Part shown: piece after piece, positions 35,792 through 45,141 of the stretch
How the letters are laid out: every line of letters starts with the position of its first letter
How positions within the stretch are numbered: the first letter of the stretch is position 1
Assembly: GCF_003234115.2 (NCBI RefSeq)
Contig: NZ_CP126251.1
Location: 2,170,001 to 2,234,000 of the forward strand
Direction: 5' to 3'
DNA: 64,000 nucleotides
DNA from: Curtobacterium sp. MCPF17_002
GTDB lineage: Bacteria > Actinomycetota > Actinomycetes > Actinomycetales > Microbacteriaceae
Position numbers and translations under genes: made by a program
The notes under the pieces: model-generated
Database searches by the model: none
Told to the model about the DNA's origin: nothing
The model's input: the letters and a program-made list of their open reading frames with translations, nothing else

Positions 35792-37242
35792 CGGAGCGCC
35801 TCCTGGCGGCGGACCGACCCGCGCCCGGTCAGCAGCGTGCCGGCGAAGCCGACGACGAGCGCCACCAGGACGCCGAGGTTCGCGTACGCCCACGCGCCGT
35901 CACGGCCCCCGAGGCCGAACGGCTCCAGCAGGTAGCCCTGCCAGGACAGCCAGGCCGGCGACGCCAGCGTCACCAGTCCCCAGCCGAGCGCGGTACCGAG
36001 GGCGACGAGTGCGATGGCTCCCCACCGGACGTCGCCGTAGCGGCCGCGACGATCGTCGAGCTCGTCCTCGGCGTACGCCGTGCGTCGGAGCACCACGTCG
36101 GCCACGAAGACGCCGGCCCAGGCTGCGATCGGGACACCGAGGGTGATGAGGAAGGCCTGGAACGGTCCGATGAAGTCCTTCGCGAAGAAGGCGATGTAGA
36201 CCGCACCGGCGACCATGAACACCCCGTCGACCCCGGCGGCGACCGGCCGGGGGATCTTCACGCCGACGCTGAGGAGCGCCAGCCCCGACGAGTAGATGTC
36301 GAGCACCGCACCGCCGACCAGCCCGAGGATCGCGACGAGCGCGAACGGGATGAGGAACCACACCGGCAGGATCGTCGTCAAGGCACCGATCGGGTCGGCA
36401 ACGATCGCCGCGCTGAGGTCCGGCGACGAACCGGCGAGCAGCACGCCGAAGACCACCAGGACCGCCGGTGCCAGCGCCCCACCGAAGGTCGTCCACCAGA
36501 CCACACCGCCGGTCGAGGCGGACCGCGGCAGGTACCGCGAGTAGTCGGCGGCGGCGTTGACCCAGCCGAGACCGAAGCCGGTCATCACGAGCACGAGCGC
36601 CCCGATGACCTGCTGGGCGCTGCCGGAGGGCATCGCAGCGATCGCCCCCAGGTCGATGGACGGCGCCGCGAGCACCACGTAGACGATCGTGAGCACACCC
36701 GTGACCACCGTGATCCAGGTCTGCAGGCGCATGATCACGTCGAAGCCCGCGATGCCCGCCCCGACCACGAGCGCGGCGACGACCACGAGCGCGACGACCT
36801 TCGTCAGGACCCCGCCGTCCCAGCCGAGTTCCTCGAACACCGTCGACGTCGCCAGGACCGCCAACGCGGCGAGGGCCGTCTCCCACCCGACGGTGAGGAT
36901 CCAGCTCAGGAACGAGGGCACCCGGTTGCCGCGCACGCCGAAGGCCGCACGGCTCAGCACCATCGTCGGGGCCGACCCGCGCTTGCCCGCGATCGCGACG
37001 ATGCCGCAGAGTAGGAACGAGAACGCCACCCCGATCACCGAGACGACCGTGGCCTGCCAGAACGAGATGCCGAAGCCGACGACGAACGAACCGTAGGCGA
37101 TGCCGAGGACGGAGATGTTCGCCGCGAACCACGGCCAGAACAAGCCCCTGGGCGTGCCCTTCCGGTCGGACTCGGCGATGACGTCGAGGCCCTGGCGCTC
37201 GACGGTGCGAACCTCGGGAGGGTTCGTGGGCGCTGTGCTCAT
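35788..37242 (-). CDS. NCS1 family purine/pyrimidine-type permease
   Basis: 484 residues with about 12 membrane helices. Cytosine/allantoin-permease features include GLFWPWFAANISVLGIAYG at the start, the APTMVLSRAAFGVRGNRVPS loop and GWVNAAADYSRYLPRSAS. It imports a nucleobase-like or hydantoin-like solute. The substrate is open; the coupled isochorismatase hydrolase argues for an amide-containing compound. ATG start 24 bases from the rseP stop. Confidence 0.87.
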   Translation of the reverse strand: MSTAPTNPPEVRTVERQGLDVIAESDRKGTPRGLFWPWFAANISVLGIAYGSFVVGFGISFWQATVVSVIGVAFSFLLCGIVAIAGKRGSAPTMVLSRAAFGVRGNRVPSFLSWILTVGWETALAALAVLATSTVFEELGWDGGVLTKVVALVVVAALVVGAGIAGFDVIMRLQTWITVVTGVLTIVYVVLAAPSIDLGAIAAMPSGSAQQVIGALVLVMTGFGLGWVNAAADYSRYLPRSASTGGVVWWTTFGGALAPAVLVVFGVLLAGSSPDLSAAIVADPIGALTTILPVWFLIPFALVAILGLVGGAVLDIYSSGLALLSVGVKIPRPVAAGVDGVFMVAGAVYIAFFAKDFIGPFQAFLITLGVPIAAWAGVFVADVVLRRTAYAEDELDDRRGRYGDVRWGAIALVALGTALGWGLVTLASPAWLSWQGYLLEPFGLGGRDGAWAYANLGVLVALVVGFAGTLLTGRGSVRRQEALR

Positions 37243-37266
37243 CCGCTGAGCGTAGCGTCGCGGCGT

Positions 37267-38628
37267 CTACCCGAACAGGTTCACGGGTCGCACGATGTCC
37301 GCGTAGATGAGCAACGCGCTCATGCCCGCGAGCAGGACCACGACCACCATCGTCAGCGGCATCGTCTTCGCCAGGTCGATCGGCCCCGGGTCCGCCTTGC
37401 CGACGAGCTTGAACGACCGTCGCTTGATCGCCTCCCAGAGCGCACCCGCGATGTGTCCGCCGTCGAGCGGCAGCAGCGGCACCATGTTCAGCACGAACAG
37501 GCCGATGTTCAGCGAGGCCAGCAGCCCGAGGATCGTGTACGCCTTGTCGACGACGGGGACACCGCTCATCGACGACACCTCACCGATGGCACGTCCGACA
37601 CCGACGACCGACACCGGGCTGTCCTGCGACCGCTCCTGGGCACCGAACGCCGCGTTCCACACCGCGACGAGTCGCTGCGGCAGGTCGATGATGAGGTGCG
37701 CGGAGGCCGCGATCTGGGCGCCCGTCGCGGGCAGGACGGTGGCGGGCGACTGCCGGACGAGCGACTGCCCGATGCTCACCCCGACCACGCCGACCTGCTG
37801 CGTCTTCGTCGAGCCGTCGTCGTTCTTCGCGACGGTGCCGTCGGCCGTGTACACGTCACGGGTCGCGGTCGTCGGCGTGATGTGCAGCGTCTTCTCGGCG
37901 CCGTCCCGCTCGACGACCACGGTGACGTCCTCACCCGCGGAGCGCTGGAAGACCTCGGACACCTCGGTGATGGTCGGGTCCTGCTTCCCCCCGACCGACA
38001 GCACGACGTCGCCCGAGCGGATGCCCGCCTGCTTCGCCGGGGACACCGCGTCGCCGGAGGTGCACGTCGTCGCCTGGCTCGTCGGCAGCACGCAGTCGAC
38101 ACTCGAGGTGAACGTCGTGGTGGGCGCCCCGAACCCGACGAGGAGCACCCCGAACAGGAAGATGCCGATCACGAGGTTCATGGCCGGACCGGCGACCATC
38201 ACGATGATCCGCTTCCACGGCGTCAACCGGTAGAACGCCCGCGCGTCGTCACCGCCCGAGTCCGCGATCTGCTCGGCACTCGCCTGCCGGGCGTCCTGCA
38301 CGAACGCGCCGTACATCCCGGTGTTCGTGATCGCGGCCGGCCGGCCCGACGCACGTGGCCGGAGCATGCCGACCATCGAGATGTAGCCGCCGAGCAGGAT
38401 CGGGCGGATGCCGTACTCGGTCTCACCGCGCCGGAACGACCACATCGCCTTGCCGAAGCCCAGCGAGTACTGCGTCACCTTGACGTTGAAGAGCTTCGCG
38501 AAGGACAGGTGTCCCAGCTCGTGGAGTCCGATCGAGACCAGCAGGCCGATGATGAAGACGACCACGCCGAGGATGAAGAGCAGGACGGATTCGACGGTCA
38601 CCGGGAAAGGGTACGGGACGGTTCCCAT
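37267..38628 (-). CDS. rseP: site-2 protease RseP/Rip family
   Basis: Intramembrane zinc metalloprotease. 453 residues. HELGH zinc motif in the first helix, a PDZ domain in the middle (about residues 190-265, with KQAGIRSGDVVLSVGG), and LPLDGGH in the last helix region. It cleaves anti-sigma factors and other single-pass proteins, as Rip1 does in mycobacteria. ATG start chosen; a GTG at 38601 that gives VTVESVLLFILG fits many homologues and is equally likely. The gene lies downstream of dxr with a hairpin between. Confidence 0.93.
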   Translation of the reverse strand: MGTVPYPFPVTVESVLLFILGVVVFIIGLLVSIGLHELGHLSFAKLFNVKVTQYSLGFGKAMWSFRRGETEYGIRPILLGGYISMVGMLRPRASGRPAAITNTGMYGAFVQDARQASAEQIADSGGDDARAFYRLTPWKRIIVMVAGPAMNLVIGIFLFGVLLVGFGAPTTTFTSSVDCVLPTSQATTCTSGDAVSPAKQAGIRSGDVVLSVGGKQDPTITEVSEVFQRSAGEDVTVVVERDGAEKTLHITPTTATRDVYTADGTVAKNDDGSTKTQQVGVVGVSIGQSLVRQSPATVLPATGAQIAASAHLIIDLPQRLVAVWNAAFGAQERSQDSPVSVVGVGRAIGEVSSMSGVPVVDKAYTILGLLASLNIGLFVLNMVPLLPLDGGHIAGALWEAIKRRSFKLVGKADPGPIDLAKTMPLTMVVVVLLAGMSALLIYADIVRPVNLFG

Positions 38629-38659
38629 GACGGAGCCGAGCGCCGTCTGGGAGGTGCGC

Positions 38660-38727
38660 CGCGCCTCCAGGCAGTCCTGTCCGTTCCGTCCGGCGGACTG
38701 CCGCGGTCGTACCGGCCTGGAGGCGCG
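38660..38727 (-). terminator. inverted pair of the dispersed motif, dxr terminator
   Basis: CGCGCCTCCAGGC (38660-38672) and GCCTGGAGGCGCG (38715-38727) are perfect inverses. Between them GGCAGTCC (38670-38677) and GGACTGCC (38695-38702) form a nested stem. It fills most of the 106-base gap between dxr and rseP. The two 13-base arms are copies 2 and 3 of the repeat found elsewhere in the window. Confidence 0.7.
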
Positions 38728-38734
38728 ACCCGCG

Positions 38735-39859
38735 TCAGCGGGACAGCGTGCGGTCCGCCGCGATGCGCGCCCAGCGCTCCGCTGCCAGGACGCCCTCGAG
38801 CGAGGGCTCCCCCGCGGTGTGCTCCTCGACGACGCGCTCGACCGTGTCGACGATGTCGAGGAACCCGATCGCCCCCGCGTGGAAGGCGGCGACGGCCTGC
38901 TCGTTCGCCGCGTTGAAGACCGCGGGGAACGTCCCGCCGAGCTGCCCGACCCGCTTCGCGAGCGCGACCGCGCCGAACGCGGCGTCGTCGAGGGGCTCGA
39001 ACGTCCACGTGCTCGCCGTCGTCCAGTCGAGGGGCACCCCGACGTGCGGGACGCGGTCCGGCCACGCCAGCCCGAGCGCGATCGGCAGCCGCATGTCCGG
39101 CGGCGACGCCTGCGCGATCGTCGACCCGTCCGTGAACTCGACCATCGAGTGCACGATCGACTGCGCGTGCACGGTCACGTCGATGTGGTCGTAGGGGACG
39201 CCGAAGAGCAGGTGGGCCTCGATGACCTCGAGTCCCTTGTTGACGAGCGTCGCCGAGTTCGTCGTCACCACGAGACCCATGTCCCACGTCGGGTGGGCGA
39301 GCGCCTGCGCCGGGGTCACGTCGCGCAGCTCGGCGCGGGACCGGCCGCGGAACGGACCACCGCTGGCCGTGAGCACGAGCCGACGGACCTCGTCCGCCGT
39401 GCCCGAGCGGAGCGCCTGCGCGATCGCGGAGTGCTCGCTGTCGACCGGCACGATCTGCCCCGGTGCCGCGGCGGCCTGCACGAGGGAGCCGCCGACGATG
39501 AGGCTCTCCTTGTTCGCGAGGGCCAGCGTCGCGCCGGACTCGAGCGCCGCGAGGGTCGGGCCGAGTCCCACCGAACCGGTGATGCCGTTCAGGACGACGT
39601 CCGCCTCGACCGTGCGGACCAGCCGTTCGGCGTCGGCCGCGCCGAACGCCGTGTCACGGACGCCGAAGCGGGCGGCCTGCTCGGCGACGAGGGCGCGGTT
39701 GCTGCCGGCGGTGAGGCCGACCACCTCGAAGCGGTCCGGGTTCCGGGCGACGACGTCGAGGGCCTGCGTGCCGATCGACCCGGTGCTGCCGAGGATGACG
39801 ATGCGGCGCTTCGCCGGGACGCCGGTGTCCCCGGCCCGGGCCGTGCCCGTCGCCGTCAT
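38735..39859 (-). CDS. dxr: 1-deoxy-D-xylulose-5-phosphate reductoisomerase
   Basis: Second step of the non-mevalonate pathway, NADPH-dependent. 374 residues. [52 protein letters not shown] and [12 protein letters not shown]. Start at ATG 39859, two bases after the FKBP stop. The open frame extends 71 codons upstream inside the FKBP gene without homology. Confidence 0.96.
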   Translation of the reverse strand: MTATGTARAGDTGVPAKRRIVILGSTGSIGTQALDVVARNPDRFEVVGLTAGSNRALVAEQAARFGVRDTAFGAADAERLVRTVEADVVLNGITGSVGLGPTLAALESGATLALANKESLIVGGSLVQAAAAPGQIVPVDSEHSAIAQALRSGTADEVRRLVLTASGGPFRGRSRAELRDVTPAQALAHPTWDMGLVVTTNSATLVNKGLEVIEAHLLFGVPYDHIDVTVHAQSIVHSMVEFTDGSTIAQASPPDMRLPIALGLAWPDRVPHVGVPLDWTTASTWTFEPLDDAAFGAVALAKRVGQLGGTFPAVFNAANEQAVAAFHAGAIGFLDIVDTVERVVEEHTAGEPSLEGVLAAERWARIAADRTLSR

Positions 39860-39861
39860 GC

Positions 39862-40833
39862 TCAGCCCTTGGCGAGGATGTCGACGACGAACACGAGGGT
39901 CGCGTTCTTCGGGATGCCCGAGCCCTCCTGCGGGGTCGCGCCGTAGCCGTCCTCCGGGGTGACGACGATGAGGACCTGCGAGCCGACCTTCTGGCCCACG
40001 AGCCCCGTCACGAAGCCCTTGATGAGCGAACCCTCGGAGATCGTGAAGGTCGTCGGGGCGCCCTTCGACCACGAGGAGTCGAACTCCTTGCCGGTGTCGT
40101 AGACGACGCCCTTGTACTGCACGAGGGCGGTGTCACCGTCGGCGATCGTGTCGCCCTTGCCCTGCTTGATGACCTCGGGCGTGGTCTTCGTCGGCGCGGC
40201 GACGCCCTTCGGGACGGTGATCTCCGGCTCGCCGTCCGCCTTGTCCTTCACGGTGGGGAGCTTCGGGTCCTGCGTCTGCGGCGTGCCGGTGGACTTGGTC
40301 GGGGTCTGCGCGACGACGTCGGCGACCACGACGATCTCGCCGCCGGTGTTGAAGCCGAGCGCCGACGACTGGCCGACCGCCGCGACGCGGTCCCCCACGT
40401 TCGCGCAGGCCAGCAGCGCGCCGAAGCCGGAGCCGCCGACCGAGAGGACCTGCGGGTTGCCCTGGTCGAACCCGACCGTGCCGAGCTTCTTGGCGTCCGA
40501 CGCCTGGTAGACGCTGTACGAGACCTGCGCGTACTGGCCGTCCTTCAGCGCGGAACCCTTGCCCTGGACGACCGTGGTCGCCTGCGGCTTCGACGCCGAG
40601 AGACCCTTGTCGAACTTCACCGTCGGGGCGGTCTTGCCGCCGAACGCGCCGGAGACGGTGATCGCCTTCGACGACGTGCCCGGCTTCGGGCAGGACGTGA
40701 TCGCCGCGGCGGTCGCGCTGCCGGACGGTGTCGGGCTGGCCGACGCGCCGCCCGATCCGGAGCCGGAGCATGCGGCGAGTCCCAGCACGACGGCGGGGAC
40801 GAGGGCGATCGGGAGGAGACGCAGACGCTTCAC
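39862..40833 (-). CDS. FKBP-type peptidyl-prolyl isomerase lipoprotein
   Basis: 323 residues. Signal peptide with lipobox LGLAAC (Cys22), a Ser/Gly/Ala linker, and a C-terminal FKBP domain (about residues 225-323) with [37 protein letters not shown] and FVVDILAKG. The middle part (about residues 60-190) looks like a second, diverged FKBP-like fold. Exported folding helper; two bases from dxr, so co-transcribed. Confidence 0.9.
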   Translation of the reverse strand: MKRLRLLPIALVPAVVLGLAACSGSGSGGASASPTPSGSATAAAITSCPKPGTSSKAITVSGAFGGKTAPTVKFDKGLSASKPQATTVVQGKGSALKDGQYAQVSYSVYQASDAKKLGTVGFDQGNPQVLSVGGSGFGALLACANVGDRVAAVGQSSALGFNTGGEIVVVADVVAQTPTKSTGTPQTQDPKLPTVKDKADGEPEITVPKGVAAPTKTTPEVIKQGKGDTIADGDTALVQYKGVVYDTGKEFDSSWSKGAPTTFTISEGSLIKGFVTGLVGQKVGSQVLIVVTPEDGYGATPQEGSGIPKNATLVFVVDILAKG

Positions 40834-40839
40834 GAGGAC

Positions 40840-41316
40840 CTAGTGTGCCGCACGGACCTTGGTGTGCGGGGCGTGGTGCACAGGAAAGGCCACCGAGCGA
40901 GCGATGAAGCACAGGCTGTTCGCCGTCGCGTGGGCCGCTTCGGCGTCGGCGACGCGGTCCGCCTCGAGGATCGTGACGACGGGGTGCAGCGTCGCCTCCG
41001 TCAGCTCGCCGGAGCCGTCGCGGTTGAGGTTGAGGCTCGCGGTGGCCCGGTCCTCGTAGTCCACCACGGTGAACCCCTGCGTCACCGCGACGTGGAGGTA
41101 GCTCAGCATGTGGCACTGAGCGAGCGAGGCCAGGACCATCTCCTCCGGGTTCCAGCGGTCGCGGTCACCACGGAAGGTGGGGTCGGCCGAGCCCGCGATG
41201 TCGTGCTTGCCCGCGGCCGTGACGTCGTGGTCGCGGCCGTAGTCGCGGTAGCCGCTCGTGCCGGTGCCGCGGTCGCCGGTCCAGCGGACGGAGACCTCGT
41301 AGGAGTGATCGGTAAC
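40840..41316 (-). CDS. OsmC/Ohr family protein with an apparent GTT start
   Basis: 158 residues from the conserved N-terminus. Peroxidatic-type cysteines Cys68 (LASLAQCHML) and Cys135 (NSLCFIARSV). The family reduces organic hydroperoxides; this branch starts TDHSYEVSVRWTG. No ATG, GTG or TTG exists at the homologous start: the codon is GTT at 41316, with GAAGGGCCCCACC before it. The next in-frame start upstream is ATG 41421, which would add 35 residues and run 36 bases into the divergent asparaginase gene. Confidence 0.75.
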   Translation of the reverse strand, partial: VTDHSYEVSVRWTGDRGTGTSGYRDYGRDHDVTAAGKHDIAGSADPTFRGDRDRWNPEEMVLASLAQCHMLSYLHVAVTQGFTVVDYEDRATASLNLNRDGSGELTEATLHPVVTILEADRVADAEAAHATANSLCFIARSVAFPVHHAPHTKVRAAH

Positions 41317-41385
41317 GGTGGGGCCCTTCGGTGGGGTGCGGGGTGCGGGGTTCGGCGGCCGGTGCCGCCTCGGTACGATGGCGGC

Positions 41386-42378
41386 ATGACGGTGAGCTCC
41401 GATGTCCGCACTGATCGCCATCCTCTCACCGCCGACGGGTCGGTCGAACTGGCGGTCCTCGACCGCAACGGCTTCGACGAGAGTCGGCACATCGGCGCCG
41501 GGGTGGTCGTCTCCGCCGACGGCACCGTGCTCGACGCGGTCGGCGACGTGCACGCGAGCGTCTACCCCCGCTCGACGATGAAGCCGTTCCAGGCGCTCGG
41601 CATCCGCCGCGCCGGGGCGGTGTTCTCCGACGAGGAGCTCGTCCTCAGCACCGCCAGCCACGCCGGCACGATCGCGCACCAGGCGATCGCACGGCACATG
41701 CTCGAGTCGTTCGACCACGTCGAGGCCGACCTCGGGTGCCCGCCGGACCTGCCCTTCGACCGGGCCACCGCACGCACGATGGACGGACCGCGCCGCCTGG
41801 CGATGAACTGCTCCGGCAAGCACGCCGGCATGCTCGCCGCCTGCCGCGTGAACGGCTGGGACGAGGCCACCTACCTCGACATCACGCACCCGCTGCAGCA
41901 GCGCATCCGGTCGACCGTCGAGGAGTTCACCCACGAGACGGTCGACGTCGTCGGCACCGACGGGTGCGGCGCCCCGGTCTTCCCGCTGACCCTGGCCGGT
42001 CTCGCACGGGGATTCGCGGGGGTCGTCGCCCGCGCCGAGGCCGACACCGCGGCTCTGACCGACGCGGTGCTCGACCACCCGTGGGCGCTCGACGGCATCG
42101 GCCGGGCGAACACGGTCACGATCGAGCGGCTCCGGGTGCTCGCCAAGCTCGGTGCCGAGGGCGTCATGGTGATGGGACTGCCCGGCGGTGCCGCCGTCGC
42201 GGTGAAGACCCTGGACGGGGCTCAGCGCGCGGGCACCCTCGCGGCGCTGACGCTGCTCGAGCGGAACGGTCTCGTCGACGCGGCGGGCGTCGCGGACGTC
42301 ATGGAGGCGACGGGCGAGAAGGTCCTCGGCGGGGGTGTCCCGGTGGGTGCCCTGCGCGTGGGTGACGGGCTTCGCTGA
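41386..42378 (+). CDS. asparaginase (asparaginase II family, PF06089)
   Basis: 330 residues. ELAVLDRNGFDESRHIGAGVVV, YPRSTMKPFQALGIRR, STASHAGTIAHQAIARHML, NCSGKHAGMLAACRVNGW and GTDGCGAPVFPL are typical of the actinobacterial and rhizobial asparaginase II group, which is distinct from the classical L-asparaginases. It probably releases ammonia from asparagine in the cytosol. ATG start in a 69-base divergent gap with the OsmC gene. It ends two bases before a convergent hypothetical gene. Confidence 0.9.
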   Translation: MTVSSDVRTDRHPLTADGSVELAVLDRNGFDESRHIGAGVVVSADGTVLDAVGDVHASVYPRSTMKPFQALGIRRAGAVFSDEELVLSTASHAGTIAHQAIARHMLESFDHVEADLGCPPDLPFDRATARTMDGPRRLAMNCSGKHAGMLAACRVNGWDEATYLDITHPLQQRIRSTVEEFTHETVDVVGTDGCGAPVFPLTLAGLARGFAGVVARAEADTAALTDAVLDHPWALDGIGRANTVTIERLRVLAKLGAEGVMVMGLPGGAAVAVKTLDGAQRAGTLAALTLLERNGLVDAAGVADVMEATGEKVLGGGVPVGALRVGDGLR

Positions 42379-42380
42379 GG

Positions 42381-43205
42381 TCATGCCAGGAGGGTCGACG
42401 GCGCTGTCGCTGTCGCTGTCGCTGGAGCTGGCGCTGGCGCTGTCGCTGTCGCTGTCGCCGGCGCTGTCGCCGGCGGCTCGAGCTGCGGGAGCGCCGGCGC
42501 GATCGCGGTGCCGCGGGACTCGTGGTGTCGACGGGTCGTGCACCCGTACCGGGTGACCTCGACCGCCACGTCCCATCGGCGTGGCAGCTGCCGGAGGCCG
42601 GGCACCAGGACGAGCGTCAGCGGGGCCCGGCCAGCCGGGTCCACCACGAGGGCGGCGGTGTCGTCCGGCAGACGCGGGCAGCGGACGGGCTCCGCACCCG
42701 AGGGGTGCCAGGTGACGAGGTCACGGAGGTCCAGCGCCGCGGCACATCGGGCAACGACACCGGCATCGGCATCGGCATCGGCCGAGACCTCGGACACCTG
42801 CACGGCGAGGGCTCGGAACACCGCGTGGGCGAGCACCCCGACACCGACGACGACGAGGTGCATGGGACGGCCGTCGATCACCACGTCCACGGTGCGACCG
42901 TCCCGGCCGGTCCCCAGCGTCACCGAGCGCCGGACGAGCGGCACCGGCGGCGACCGTTGCGCCGTGGTCGACCCGTGGGCGCCGGGTGACGGGGCGGGTG
43001 GGCCGAGGACGACCGCGTCGCCCGCAGAACCCGCGGAGCCTGCACCGCGGGAGGATCGGACGAGCACGACGTCGAGCGCCGCACACCATGCTGCGGCGAC
43101 GAGGACGGTCGCGCGCGGGACACCGCTCAACGGCACCACGACACCGACCACCGCGAGCACCATCGCGGCTCCGACGAGGAGGCAGCGGGCGACGAACGGG
43201 CTCAT
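42381..43205 (-). CDS. membrane protein with a P-loop-like remnant, unknown
   Basis: 274 residues from MSPFVARCLLVGAAM (GGTGGG nine bases upstream); a GTG at 43232 would add nine. Two membrane helices at the N-terminus are followed by a Gly/Ser/Pro-rich linker and a soluble domain. Its DGRPMHLVVVGVGVLAHAVF resembles the nucleotide-binding strand and loop of FtsK/EccC ATPases without the GK[ST] residues. The C-terminus is an Ala/Thr/Pro tail encoded by tandem GCTGTC hexamers. No confident family. It may belong to the neighbouring FHA cluster. Confidence 0.6.
   Translation of the reverse strand: MSPFVARCLLVGAAMVLAVVGVVVPLSGVPRATVLVAAAWCAALDVVLVRSSRGAGSAGSAGDAVVLGPPAPSPGAHGSTTAQRSPPVPLVRRSVTLGTGRDGRTVDVVIDGRPMHLVVVGVGVLAHAVFRALAVQVSEVSADADADAGVVARCAAALDLRDLVTWHPSGAEPVRCPRLPDDTAALVVDPAGRAPLTLVLVPGLRQLPRRWDVAVEVTRYGCTTRRHHESRGTAIAPALPQLEPPATAPATATATAPAPAPATATATAPSTLLA
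42400..42475. repeat. GCTGTC/GCTGGC hexamer tandem repeat
   Basis: About twelve imperfect copies of GCTGTCG-type hexamers, lying inside the 3' end of the minus-strand membrane protein gene. There they encode an A-T-A-P tail. In-frame length change here would only lengthen or shorten the tail. Confidence 0.8.
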
Positions 43206-43270
43206 GACCGACAGCCCACCATCGATCGTCACCGTTGCCAGGAATCACCCGGCGAGCTGGGGACGAACAG

Positions 43271-43306
43271 CGGTGCGCCGGCTCCTGTGGAGGAACCGGC
43301 GCACCG
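43271..43306 (-). terminator. terminator of the FHA/MoxR cluster
   Basis: An 11-base perfect stem CGGTGCGCCGG / CCGGCGCACCG whose loop contains CTCC-TGT-GGAG, nine bases after the stop of the zinc-ribbon FHA gene. It marks the 3' end of the cluster transcript. Confidence 0.8.
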
Positions 43307-43314
43307 GGCCGTGC

Positions 43315-45141
43315 TCACTGCACGAGGAAGAACTGCTCCCCGATGTCCACCCGGGCACCGCGCTCGACGCGGTACCGACGGCCGGGCTCACACCGACGGA
43401 TCGACCCGTCGATGTGCCGCACCACCGTGCCGTTGCCCGAGAACCGGTCGGAGACCCAGAGGTCGTCCCCGTCGCGGCCGAGCTCGATGTGGGTCTTCGA
43501 CACCGACTTGCCCGGGTCGTGGACGGTGAGCAGGTCGTCGAAGCGTTCGCCGGGCTGCGGGCGCGGGAGCCGCCCGACGAGTCCGGTGCCGTGGACGCCG
43601 AACCGCTCACCGGTGCTGAAGTGCAGCACGAAGGGGGCGTGCGTCGGGGTCTGCGAGACGATCCGGGTCTCCTCGACGTCGTCCTCGAGGTCACCGTCGG
43701 CGCTGGTCGGCGACCCGTCCGCAGCACCGGAGGGCTGCGCCGGACCGCTGACGCCCGGGACCGGTGGGAGCGGCGCGGCCGACGGGATGCTGACGGCGGC
43801 GGTGTCCTCGGCGGTCGGGGCAGAGGACGGCAGGGTCGCAGAGGCCGGCGTGTGCGGCGTCTGCGGCGCGTCGAGCGGGAGGACGTCGTCCACCGGCGCA
43901 GCGTGCACGCCACGGGGACGCAGCGGCACGCGTGGGGTGTCGTCGTCGACCGCAGGGTCGTCCTCGCGGGGAGCGGCGGCGGCGTCCGTGTCGTCCGCTT
44001 CGTCGGCCTCGTCGACCTCGTCGGCCTCGTCCACCTCGTCGATCTCCGCTTCAGCGTCAGCCTCAGCTTCAGCTTCAGCTTCAGCCGGGACGGAATCGTC
44101 GGCAGCCCAGTCGGGTCGGTCCATCGGCAGCGGCACGATCTGCCCGGTGAACGCCGCGGTGACGGCGGGCCGGACCGCGCCGCACTCACCGCAGAAGATG
44201 TCGTCGGGCTCGAGGCGGTGACCGCACACGTGGCAGATGGACGCCTGCGACCCCGGCGTCACGAGCGGCATCGGCCGAGGCGGACGCCGATCGACGAGGG
44301 GCTCGACCACGGCGGTGTCACCTGGTTGCGGCGGGGAGACGACACCCGGGGCATCGTTCGATGCGGTCGAGGCGTCTCGGCCGGAGTCGTCGGTGCCGTT
44401 CGTGCCGGCGGTGTTCGGACGTCCGACCCACCACGACGGCCCGGCGGGCGCAGCCGGGGGCGCCTGCTCCTGCGGCGGACTCCAGACCGGCAGGGTCTTG
44501 TCCGGCACGTCCGAGTCCGGCACGTCCGCGCCGAGTACGGCCGTGCTCGGTTCTGCGTCCGGCGACGCCTGGTCCGGATCGGCGTCGCCCTGCTGAGCAC
44601 TCGGTGCAGCGTCAGCTGCCCCGGGCTCCGTCGACTGCTCGACGAGGCGGGCCACTGACGGGTCCTCGGCTTCGGACGGGTAGGCGTCGGCGTCGAGCGG
44701 CCGTTTGGCGGGCGCCGACGGGTCCTCGTCGTCAGAGCGCGCATCCGGACCGGCGGGAGCGACAGGGGCCGACTGCTGCCCGGTCCAGTCCCGCAGGCCG
44801 GAACCGGCACCGTGCACGTGGGTGGGCGCGGATCGCGGCGCGTGGTCGTCGGGACGCTGTACCGGCACCGGTGCGGGCGGCTGGTCGTCGCGACGGTCGG
44901 CTCCTGTGAGCCAGGCACGCGTCGCCGGGTCGAGGGTCGCCTCGGGCAGCCACGCGTCGGCGGCGGGGTCGAGTCGGCGACCGTGCAGGTCCGGCTGCTG
45001 GAGCGGCGGCGGCGGAGCCTGCTCGACGGGCGTCCGCGCGACCGGTCGACGGTTCGCCCCAGCGGTCACCGCACGCCCGCACTCACCGCAGAAGATCGCT
45101 CCGTCCGGGAGCGTCGATCCGCAGTGTTCGCATCTGATCAC
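43315..45141 (-). CDS. zinc-ribbon and FHA domain protein
   Basis: 608 residues. Zinc ribbon 1 at Cys4, 7, 18 and 21; a long disordered acidic and Pro-rich region; a second zinc ribbon near residues 301-321 (CHVCGH and FCGECGA). Then a hexapeptide-like acidic stretch of E-A and D-E-A-D repeats, and a C-terminal FHA domain (about residues 505-600) with GLVGRLPRP, VSKTHIEL and GNGTVV. FHA domains bind phosphothreonine, so it is likely a scaffold read by the nearby kinase/phosphatase pair. DVEETRIVSQTP just before the FHA domain is a candidate phosphosite. Its GTG overlaps the transglutaminase-like gene stop. Confidence 0.88.
   Translation of the reverse strand: MIRCEHCGSTLPDGAIFCGECGRAVTAGANRRPVARTPVEQAPPPPLQQPDLHGRRLDPAADAWLPEATLDPATRAWLTGADRRDDQPPAPVPVQRPDDHAPRSAPTHVHGAGSGLRDWTGQQSAPVAPAGPDARSDDEDPSAPAKRPLDADAYPSEAEDPSVARLVEQSTEPGAADAAPSAQQGDADPDQASPDAEPSTAVLGADVPDSDVPDKTLPVWSPPQEQAPPAAPAGPSWWVGRPNTAGTNGTDDSGRDASTASNDAPGVVSPPQPGDTAVVEPLVDRRPPRPMPLVTPGSQASICHVCGHRLEPDDIFCGECGAVRPAVTAAFTGQIVPLPMDRPDWAADDSVPAEAEAEAEADAEAEIDEVDEADEVDEADEADDTDAAAAPREDDPAVDDDTPRVPLRPRGVHAAPVDDVLPLDAPQTPHTPASATLPSSAPTAEDTAAVSIPSAAPLPPVPGVSGPAQPSGAADGSPTSADGDLEDDVEETRIVSQTPTHAPFVLHFSTGERFGVHGTGLVGRLPRPQPGERFDDLLTVHDPGKSVSKTHIELGRDGDDLWVSDRFSGNGTVVRHIDGSIRRCEPGRRYRVERGARVDIGEQFFLVQ
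43988..44085. repeat. CCTCGTCGG / GCTTCA coding tandem repeats
   Basis: Runs of TCGGCCTCG-like nonamers followed by AGCTTC hexamers inside the zinc-ribbon FHA gene, encoding an acidic E-A / D-E-A-D low-complexity stretch. Confidence 0.7.

Noticed and set aside
38735-40072. Longer form of Dxr beginning at 40072
   Set aside because: The extra 71 residues are an Arg-rich shadow of the FKBP gene. The conserved NADPH-binding start follows the ATG at 39859.
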